A DNA stretch of 64,000 nucleotides from Paracyclopina nana. Its lineage: Eukaryota; Arthropoda; Copepoda; Cyclopoida; Cyclopettidae. How positions within the stretch are numbered: the stretch's first letter is position 1; each line of letters opens with the position of its first letter. The position numbers and the translations under genes were made by a program. The notes beneath the pieces were generated by a model. It saw nothing but the letters and a program-made list of their open reading frames with translations, ran no database searches and was not told the DNA's origin. The stretch spans positions 5,890,001-5,954,000 of the forward strand of contig JAGUCH010000004.1 of assembly GCA_019096065.1 (NCBI GenBank), given 5' to 3'. Below, one piece after another: positions 36,701-46,400 of this stretch.

Positions 36701-39700
36701 GAGCATAAATCTTGTCCATTATTGACAGCCCTCGCTTAAATATCATGCGCTGTTCATCTTTTTCATGCTCAAAAATTACTTTTCATCCTCACATTTTTGA
36801 GAAGATAACTTGAATAAATAAGTAAATCTGATAATCAGATAGCAGATATTTGTTTACTTTGCAGTAGATGAACACCGCAGCATTAGCCCGGTTCCAACAT
36901 GGTAAATCAGCATAGTCAAGAGATGTAACTTGACTTTTTAGCATAGTCAGGTCACAGCTAGCTCGCGCACTCAGCTCGACCTGACTTAACTGGTTTACCG
37001 CACTGCACTATGCTGATATCCCGTGTTGGAACCGGGCTTTTATCATAAAGAGGTGAGTCCATGAAAATCAACAAAAGGAGAAAGAAGTGGAGCGAGAAAA
37101 TGTGGTGTAAACACGTTAGATTGGCATGTGAAACTACTAAATCCATTTTAAGGTAATCTCCCAAGGAATTTCTTCTCGCACTCATCAAATGTCAACAATA
37201 AGCTGACAGAGCTCGCAGCTAGTAGATTTCTTAGGTCCATTTTTTCATCACTTTCAAAACTCCCATGGCATTGTACATTTGAAGAGAAATTGCAGCTGAT
37301 CCATGTCAGCAATTTTACACGACATTTTATAATGTGAGCAGGATGTTTTTGTCGTATTGTAGTACTTGTAAAACGTTGTCGTCCCCTAGGGCGAGGATTT
37401 GCTTCCAGCAAGGGTTGTTGAGATCTTTATATTCTAGTACTATAATATGTGCTATTTTTGCAAGAGCACGTGGTGGAAGCTATGGTCGGTCATTCATGAC
37501 CCTGGACCATTAATTTCCCATTCCTAGGGGTGTTTCTCTGCAATTTGAGCCCATTTTTCTTCGTCCCCCTCGCCTCCAAAATGACAATTAGAGGCTTCCA
37601 TTTAGGATGCTTCAACTCCAAAAATAACATTTGAAAAAACACTTTTATATGAAAAGCTCCGTTTTGATTTTACACGACCTTTGCAAGTGCACTGCAACAT
37701 TTCTCCTATTCAAGTTGTGAAAATGCGCGCGTCCTTGGCATACTTTGGGTTTTTTGCCTCTCCTTGCCAGTGAAAAACTTGACTTTTAGTATAGGGCAAT
37801 CAGCGAGCAAAAAATGCAGTAAGACTAATTTAGCGAGTTTTTTCTCACACATTAATCACCTGCGTTTAATTCCTATACCATGTAAGACACGGAAGTAACC
37901 AAAGTGATTTCACAAATAGTAGAGTTTATAGCCTTGGCTTCTATATAAATGTAAATTCCCGCTTTGTAAAGACTCGCGTTGAAATCTCCAGGCTCACACA
38001 TTCTTAGAGGCCTGGAATCTTTTTTGGTTGAAGGGTTATGAGAACCTTGCACAAAATAGATCCAAGGTCAGGTAAACGTAGCTGTTACCAATTCGTGGGA
38101 ATTGTTGACGTAGTATCTCAAATGGAATGAGTCAACTCATGTTTGCCTCATTTACCACCTACGACCATTGTTGTCTGTTATTTTGCAGTTATCAAAACAA
38201 AGGGAATTTCTTCGTTATGAAACGTCATTAGCACAATATATCGAGGAATTCCATTGCTCGAGGGCCATTGAACTTTCATGCATGATTTGAGTGGGTTTAA
38301 AGCCAATTTCTTGCGCTACTCAGTCAATCCAAAATTGGCAGGTTGAACAAACCAAGAAACCTTTTAAAGTGCCATTGTCTTTTTTGACGTTTTCAAAATG
38401 AGGCACTTCTGAACATTGAACAAAATAGAAAAAATTCAAGCTCTTTTGACCAACATCATCTTGAGTTTTTCAATTGACAAAAAGCTCAAAAGTGAAGAGT
38501 AGCATGGGAGTGGGTCGATCCATCACTGCATGCAGCTGCCACAGCAGCAACAGGCAGGCGGCTCTCAACAGCTGACTTGTTGACGAACCGGCGCGCGGAG
38601 CCGAGCCATGAATGCGTGGGCTTTTACTGCCCACTTTGAACACCCAAGAGTAGCTGTGAGTTGAAGCATTCAAGGCCATTGTGAGTGACTTTGAGTGCTC
38701 ACACAGCATATAATTTGAGCTCCAATAATTTATTGGATCTACTAATGCCACAGCTCTATCAGCTACTATTTTTGGCTACTTACAAAATGTGATGGAAAAC
38801 CAGGGATTAGGTAGAAAAATATGAGCTCAAAAATGCAGATTTACCAGCCTACTGCTATATGCACTACAGCAAATGGGCGTGGGTTCAAGTTTCAGAAAAT
38901 ACCGTTGTTATGGGCTCCCATTTGGCTGTTTCCAACTTACGTCAAAGAATGTGGTGAAGGGATTGTGAAAAACTTGTTTTGAGCTTATTTCGGCCGACAT
39001 ATTTTGCTGCTCGAAAAAATATGCCAAGAATATATAAAATGCATAAGGCTCCCTTTTTAAGCACCACCAAGAAGGCAATAAGATTGATAGCCAGATTTTT
39101 GTCAAAGCAGACAAGACATGCTATTAAAGCCACGGTCTGTTGGCTTTCAAGTCTCATTATCTTTCAGAAAAAAGGACTTGGAAAATCTTTGCTTTATTTG
39201 TCCAGGAGTGACTTTTTTGTTCATTGCCATTTAGCTCTTATTCAATCACGACTTTAAAATTGACTTTGGCCTGCTTATTTCGTTGCATTGCATTGGTGGT
39301 GATACGACCTCATACACGGTGGAAGTCATGCCATCCATTTGGCTCATAATTATTCATATGCGTTGAAAATCTATTCAATTTGGAGCTGAATGGGATCGAT
39401 CATGGCTCCACCATTTTACGCTCTAATATGCTACAGCATGACATGCACTTTTAAAGGATTTCTCGCCCCCATTTTCCCATATTCAATTGGGAAGAATTTT
39501 TGTAGCCAAGTCTGGCTAAAAGATACTTTTCTGCTCCATGAGTCAGAACTCCATTCATACTATCACTGTGCAGCAGCTTGTAAACCAGGTTGGCTTTAAA
39601 TCGTGTCAGAGTGATAAAAATGTGGTTGTGTGGTGTTGCCTCAAAAAGTCCACACAAGGTTTCTGACCTTTGCCAGACCTCAAAGATCTGATGCACTTTG

Positions 39701-41932
39701 AGGCAGAGAAGAAGCTCCAATTATCAGTCTGATGCACACTGGTGCCTTCGAGATTTTTAAAATGCATCAGCTGCTTGACTTTATGTAAGGCATGAGCAAT
39801 TCGAAACGATGTACGAAATTAAAACACTTTTTTCTGTGGCTGTTTTCAGAAAGTTCACCACGATTCTGGGCTGAAGATTACTTTTGACAAGGGCGCGAAA
39901 TCCACATCTTTTTGTCGTGCCTATATTTTGCCTTAAATGGGCACATTTATTGATCCTCAAGTCATGCTTTTTCGTCATATATCTTGTGAGGCTCCAGAAA
40001 AAGCCAACATTAAATAAAGAGCGGTCAGCACACAAAAGAGTACCATTGATAACTGTTTCAATGTTGATTCTTTTAAGATATGAACGTGAGCATTTTTCAC
40101 TTCTTGGGTTTGGGGTGAAAATTGGCCCATGCCTAATGCATTTTCAACGATGCCTTCGAGTAGAGAATCACGCACATTTTAAAAGTTAGAACGACGAATT
40201 TCCATGTTTCCAAAATTGGGTTAGGTTGTTGCTCACTTTCTAAACCAATCGGTCCATTTGACAGTGGACATTTTTCAATTGAGACTTTTTATCACATGTA
40301 GCACTGTGTAAAAAAAGGGGACCTCCCAAACATTATGGAATTTCAAGAATGATTTGCAGCCTAATATTACATTTTTTCTTCTTGATGGATGGCAGATGAC
40401 ATATTATTTCCACTGAGAGGGCAAAAAAGGCAGCAACGATTAAGGGCTCCAGTTGACAACCCGAAACCGAAAAAAATTGTTTGGCTTCATCAGTGGAAAA
40501 ACCACAACTCGGTTCACAGGAATAATTTTTTACAATCATCACAGCTATGTTGTACTATAAGTTAGCAGGAAATATTTTAATGATGAGTTGATCAGCATTG
40601 TTGAACTTTTTGCATTTCTGTGGTTTTCCGAATAAAATAAAAAATGACCTTACAGTGAACTCGGTCCCAATGTATTATTATTGCCTCTAATAAAAAATAA
40701 TATTGCTTTTTTGGTCAAAATTCCCAGAGGCTCAGTACAAATATGGAATTTCCCCTATAAATCATGTATGACCATATTATCTCTGGCCTCGCACATAACT
40801 ACCATCAGTGGCATATTTGATGAAGCAATGCGCTTTTAAGACAGTATTTTGGCAACTTTTGCTTAACATAATGAAGATTTGATGATGATGGTGGCCACTG
40901 AAAAGCAGCAATGAGCCAAGAACCACAAGAAAATTGATTTGAGAATGGATACACAAATGTCAGCAGTTGATCATTCAGCAAAGTTTGCTGCAAGGATCAT
41001 TAGCATAATTTCAAAAATTATTCCTGTCACATGCGCGGGTTTTTTTTCGCTGACATCTATGCCAAGCAATGGTAAAAATACAAACTTTCTCTGGTTTGAA
41101 ACCATTAGAATTCGGAAAAAAGCCCCAAACTTTCACTGAAAAAGGCCTTCCATTTTGGTCAAGCCAGAATTGCATTACATGTACAAGATATAGAGATAGA
41201 ATGCTATATAAGGCATGAGAAGACCAAATGCTGCAATACATAGTATGATGCAGTAGCTGCAGATTTTTGAGCACATGCCAAGAGAAATGGCCTAGAAATT
41301 GTTTTGCCAGTCGGCTAATTTGCAATGCAAACTGACAAGAGAGAGAGGAAGCAGCTCGCGCAGATTTGAATAAAGAAGAAAAAACTGTAATTATATACAC
41401 TATGCACACCACTTTTTTTTCAAATGCCAAAAGGGCTAGCCGAGGTACCAAAAGTGACTTTTGCTTATCTACCTACTGCCTTTATAGAAGCACACCCTAT
41501 TTCAATTAGGTTGCAAATATCAACATAATGCTTGAGGGTAGGCTACAAAATCATTAATCTCTAATGTAATCCACACAGAATGTACGTATTCTCTGCAATT
41601 ATTGCAGCAAGGGGAAAAACCACAAATGCTAGGCAACAATTTGCCACAAAACAACATCATCAACAGCAGTTGCTTCTAATTACATATACCAATGAATTGC
41701 CCTAAAAACTCGTGAATTTGAACGTAACATGTCTTCACTTTCTTGAGCAGCAGCAGCTGCAAAACAACCTTGAGCACAACCGAGCTTAGGCTCAAAAAAT
41801 GAGGCATAAATGCGGCTTAAAATTACTAGCAAAGGATTAAATTCCTCTCTGTGTGCATGTATCTTTCCGTGGTCTTACCTGCGAGGCCAAAATGGCGAGA
41901 GATGTCAAGAAGTGTGCCCAAAATCTCCTCAT
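30800..41932 (-). CDS. ZP-domain transmembrane protein, paralogue B
   Basis: Minus-strand exons: 41879-41932, 33338-33744, 32688-32797, 32012-32090, 31809-31945, 31567-31746, 31271-31496 and 30800-31043, about 478 residues. Exon 1 encodes the signal peptide MRRFWAHFLTSLAILASQ. The ZP domain has ten cysteines at equivalent places to paralogue A (ATCRAG, PQCSG, DYCG, ITCG, KRCF, NGCPE, FQCD, LVCKG, DDCKE, PICKG). A helix, LYLCIAFGILFLVMLIINVF, is followed by the shared FDPYTRSWHGSQYGSR motif and a Ser-rich tail. Exons of 110, 79 and 137 bp have exactly the lengths seen in A, so the pair is a duplication. The 243-bp and 113-bp exons of A are one 407-bp exon here. As for A, an apical or cuticular extracellular-matrix role is inferred from the family. 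Exon 1 is distant (8.1 kb intron) but has phase, donor and signal peptide matching A. Confidence 0.87.
35700..35900 (-). mobile_element. Degenerate MITE copy 3
   Basis: Resembles the inverse of the element at 42551-42759: shared stretches in order are CACCTGGTCAG, ATTACTAAAAATTGGCCATT, ATCGGCCTTA, GGCCATTTAATTT and TTTTCGCATAACAACTGTC. The outer CCTGTT ends are eroded, so limits are approximate. Confidence 0.65.
36895..37038. mobile_element. 144-bp MITE with 32-bp inverted ends
   Basis: The left arm begins AGCCCGGTTCCAACATGG and runs to ATCAGCATAGT. The right arm, read in reverse, begins AGCCCGGTTCCAACACGG and also runs to ATCAGCATAGT, 29 of 32 positions matching. The interior is about 80 bp. 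No convincing target duplication; no coding capacity. Confidence 0.7.
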
Positions 41933-42273
41933 TGCAAAATGGTTAGCTGACGATCAAGGTCAATGAGAATTCGTGGGCCTTACAGCAGCTCCACGCAGAT
42001 TGAAAGAACGGCCACAATCGTCCAAATAATTGGCAGGAACAAAGTGTCACACACTGTGGTGTAGTTCAGTCCACTTGGTATTATGGATCGGCCGGAAATG
42101 GCTTATGTAGCAGTCGCATGAAAATGGCAGCTTTGGCCATGAAAATGAGTGTAAAACGCAAACTTTGAACTTGTCTTTCCGTGCACCTGGCTAAGAACCG
42201 ACTAACTCTATACCTGCACACACATTCTACTGAGCACAGCACACCATAGCAAACGCGCTGTAAGTTATATATA

Positions 42274-42288
42274 CGCGCGCGCGCGCGC
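42274..42288. repeat. Alternating CG microsatellite next to TATATATA
   Basis: An uninterrupted CG run follows TATATATA directly, about 340 bp upstream of the start codon of ZP paralogue B. Alternating purine-pyrimidine runs of this kind can adopt Z-DNA; position and motif are seen, the structure is inference. Confidence 0.8.
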
Positions 42289-42550
42289 AGTTGAGAAGAC
42301 CATAGCGAAACATGCAAAGTATTCATATATGCATCGTTTGTGTCGGCTTTTCCCCCTTTTTCCACTGAAGTACTCCGCTGTCCACACTGGCAATAATTCA
42401 TAATGGCCCATGGCATGATTATTGCCAAGTTCATCTATGTGAAAAATCGGACCTTATTTTCAGCTTAATGCTAAGATATGAAATGCGTTGAAGTTCGTCG
42501 CCACGATCAGTTTTATTTTTTTGTGGGACTTTCCTAAATTGAGTAAAACG

Positions 42551-42759
42551 TCCTGTTCGCCTGCTTATTATGACTGTTGTTATGCGAAAATTATAACGCA
42601 TAACAGCAGCTAAAAAAAAGGATAAAAATTAAATGGCCCCGGAGTTGCCCAATAATTAAGGCCGATTGTGGGTAAACAAAAGTGGAAAAATAGCGAAAAA
42701 ATGCGGAAAATGGCCAATTTTTAGTAATATGGCCAATCACTGACCAGGTGAACAGGGCC
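42551..42759. mobile_element. MITE copy 2 with 7-bp target duplication
   Basis: 209 bp starting TCCTGTTCGCCTGCTTATTA and ending CAGGTGAACAGGGCC, so the ends are inverted repeats. TAAAACG flanks it at both 42544-42550 and 42760-42766. The left end matches the nested copy at 14094. No coding capacity. Confidence 0.8.
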
Positions 42760-43404
42760 TAAAACGGATGCAGATGAACGCCGCATGAAAGCGTCATTAG
42801 TAAGGATTAAGCCGCAAAGAAAATATTTTTCATCATATCGCGTGCTTTTAAATTATGACGAGCTGGATCTGCCGCCGTTATTGATGACATTTTTGCAAAT
42901 TCGTTACGGTTTTATTGATTAAGCATAATTAAAGGTTGAGCAATGAATTTTTCCGACACTAGCGTGCCTAATCGCTTGGTAATTAGTGTACGTACTCCTG
43001 ATTTTACTTTGAAAATTGCTATTGGAAAACATGAGGGTTTTCCTGGTTCATTAGATTTTTTCGAGATGCTTCTTTAGAGGACTACTTTTCAAAGTGGACC
43101 GCATTTTTATGATCTGCGCATGGGAAAACGTTGCAGAATTGCGGCGGCTGCAAAATGGCAACGCTTGGGAAAATTGGTCAGGATATTTTGTCCGAGCAAC
43201 TTTTGAATTCCGGGAGAATTTGACGAAAATTGATAAACAAAATAGAATCGGTGGGAAGCAGGAAGTTTTGCTAAAATTGGATCCAAAGTTTGCCGTTTTG
43301 AATCTGTTTCAGCAAATGCCTTTTTGGCAGTTTCAATCAGATGGACTAGCTTTAAATTGAAGGGTGCAAAAACACCTGCGTTGCTTGTGCGATTCATTCT
43401 AAAG

Positions 43405-43410
43405 TTTATT
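43405..43410 (-). terminator. Predicted polyadenylation signal of the SLC38A9-like gene
   Basis: AATAAA on the minus strand begins about 7 bp beyond the TGA stop, implying a very short 3' UTR. Confidence 0.5.
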
Positions 43411-43416
43411 TTTCTT

Positions 43417-46400
43417 TCAAATAAGAAATTGAGCAATAAAATTGGCAATTCCTAATAGCATAATGACAGCATGGATGGCAATGTTGAGCGGTGTCAATTT
43501 CCCCACCTTTTTCGAATATGACAATGTGACCAGACATGGGAGCACAAACACAACCACAGCGCCACACAGAGCTCCAGAATACCGAATGATGCTCCCAATG
43601 GAGGGCATGAAAATGGCAAAGCACACACAGATGATCATGACTATGCTGTTGATGGTGTAGATCTGCTTGTAGCCCACGACCGAGTTTCTGGACACCAACA
43701 GCAACGTTTGGCTCCTCAAAATGAACATGATCAACGGAAAGACGGTAAACAATTGGAGCAGCAGGAAGACTCGGGCAATCACAATCAACGTATTGTTCAC
43801 GTGGAAATTGTTCAAAAAGTTCTGCAAGCAAAAGAATGGATTAGAATGCCATATGGGAATAATAATCCCAATTTTTTCACTCACATCTTCTATGCAGCTC
43901 TTGGCAAGCGGAAAGGTCAGGTAAAAAATGGTACCAATGAATAAGTAGGTGCTACTAACAAGTGAAAATCCCCATGCCAAATCTCGACTCTGAAACAATG
44001 AGGGAAAAATTGTAAAGATCATAGGGACACACTTTCAAGATAGGGCTTACATTGTTCTGCTGGTATCTGTTGTTCTTCATAATTGTTATGATTGCATTAT
44101 GGATAAAAAGTCCTAAGGCCATCATGCCACTGAGAGAGGGGAACGTATTGGCATACATTGGCACGTACATGGGCGACTGCGCGCTGTGGAAATCGACATT
44201 GAAGCCCCAAGACGAGCCCAGGAAAACGACGACTCCGATCAAGAAGAACACGTTCAGAGTCCCCACCGAGTTGAACTTGGTGAAAAACGTCGGTGACTTC
44301 AGGCTGATCACTGGCAGCATGGCCATCAAAAAGAGTGGAGCTGTCTTCTTGGTGAATACCGTGCTACTGTCAATGGCAACTTCATGATGATCATGGTCAG
44401 CAGGCTCAAAAAAGTCCACTAGACTCGTCACAAGTGATGACCCATTGTTCCCATTGGGATGCGAAGGGCAGTACACATCTGTGACTGATATGTTCGGATT
44501 GGAGTGATTTCCCAGATGAGATCCTGCAATCAAAACAAAAACGAAGGCCTTGAAATTCCTCCACCCGTAGCATTATCAACATACAGCAGTGCATTAAGTT
44601 TAATGTCTCTGCTCTCAAGTTATATCATGTAGGGCTCGTAATCAGAATGTTATCTCACATGTGACTCATGTTTGGCTTACCTGCAAAAAAGTCCGCACAA
44701 TCGTAGACGAAGGTCGACATCAACACCCAATAGACGACTGCAGCTCCGACAACTGCGAGCAGTGAGAAAATGGCCGCTATGTTCTCGCACCATGGTCCCA
44801 ACAGCCTGCCACAAAGTTGGGCAAATTCAGGTACTGGAGCTTCACTCGCTGGAAAACAAACAGAGTTTTAAATACTGATAAGGATTAAAGAGCAATTAGC
44901 AGTGAATCAGCGATGACACCCTTATTCATGCTGCTATTCCTGATGCCACCATTCATAACTGGAGTGCATGGTAGGATGGCATCTAATTTGACAGAAACGT
45001 CGATGGTGTTTAAAGCTGGGGCAGATTACACCAAAGAGGTCATTGTGAAAAGTGCAGAGCTTGGCCAAAGATATACAGTAAGTTCAGCAATGCAAAAGGG
45101 GATTTCTTTTAATACCGTAATTAATGCTTCAGCATGACATTGACAGCACAAAAGAGTACCACTTTGTCTTCATCTACACCGTGAAAAAAACCGAGACTTT
45201 GAAGCTGACAACCGAAGTCCTCTCCTATGAAGCCAATCCAGATTTCCCCATGAGAGTTACAGTCAGGTACGACAAGGCTTCAGTGAGCTGGCAAGTACCG
45301 ACGAGGATGAGCAAAATTGTCATCAAAAAAGTGGAAAGGACTCTTTGCATTTTGGATGCCATGGAGGAAAACTCAAAAATGACCATTGTGGTGTCAACAT
45401 CCGGATTGAGATCCATTATGTTCACCATGAAACTGGACATTCAGCCGGACTTCATCAGTGACACAAACATGGGGAAATCTTTGCATAATGTCATGGTCGG
45501 ATCTCCAGCTTTCCAATACATCAAGCTTCCGAGCGAAGAAGAAAACTCCCTCATTCAGATTCAAGTCGAGTCTCAAGAAAATATTTGTGGCCTCGTTTCA
45601 GTGCAAAAACTGCGATGCCCTGTCGTCTATGAAGAGGACTCCATACGATCCATGGGATCGTGGCAAACTATGCTCAAGTTGTCAACGTTTACAATTAGCT
45701 CCAGTGACTATGATGAAGGCTTTTTCCTCGTGTTTGTCACCCTCAAGGATGACAGAGTGTGCGGCAATCACACTTTTCCCACCAGAGTACGAACGAAATC
45801 GTTCAAGTACTCCGTTGGCATAATACGATCCTCGACTGCAATCAATCTCAGCATAGGTTTGACCATAGTATTTTCCATCATAGCTGGCCTTTTGAGCTTT
45901 GTGGGCGCCTATTTCTATTTTAGACCGAAAACTGGCACAGTGGCTCCCACTGAAGAAGAGCCAGTGACACAGACAGACTTTTGCCTCCGGAAGCCAAGAA
46001 ACAAGCACAAAGGGCCCAAATATGTCACAGAGCTGTGCCAAAAAGGGCCAATTCTGGGCGAAGACAAGAGCAAACAGTCCAAGCTGAAAACCATGTTCCA
46101 GCAGAGTGATCTCTACATCTGGCTGGTATCCATGATGGTGATATTTTATGGAATTCCAGCCTTGCAGTTGGTCATCAAGTACCAGGAAAGCCTGACCAGA
46201 ACTGGAAACAATGATTTGTGCTACTACAACTTCAAATGCTCCTTTCCTGTGCTGAACGTGCAAGACTTCAACCACATTCTGTCCAATATGAGCTACATGG
46301 TGTTTGGACTGACTTTCATGGTCATCGTGTGGTACAAGAAAAAGTACTATGACATAAGGATCACAACGACCCTGGTTGACAAGGGAGTGCCTCAGCATTT

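Larger units (their letters stand above)
33745..41878 (-). other. Large first intron of ZP paralogue B
   Basis: 8134 bp, almost the size of the first intron of paralogue A. It contains two small transposon copies (about 35700-35900 and 36895-37038) and no supported gene. CACGTG is rare here (one noticed at about 37468), unlike the cluster in paralogue A. Confidence 0.55.
41933..43404. other. Upstream region of ZP paralogue B and intergenic gap
   Basis: Contains the promoter side of paralogue B, a TATATATA plus alternating CG run (42265-42288) and one MITE. The rest, up to the 3' end of the SLC38A9-like gene, shows no supported gene. Confidence 0.5.

Noticed and set aside
28149-37991. Shared GGAGATTTCAACGCG on opposite strands at about 28154 and 37980
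   Set aside because: Only about 15 bp match and the flanks are unrelated, so it may be chance rather than part of the ZP duplication.
41011-41451. 146-codon minus-strand frame in the first intron of ZP paralogue B
   Set aside because: No recognisable domain, overlaps an opposite-strand frame, no flanking splice structure; length is within chance for this amount of sequence.
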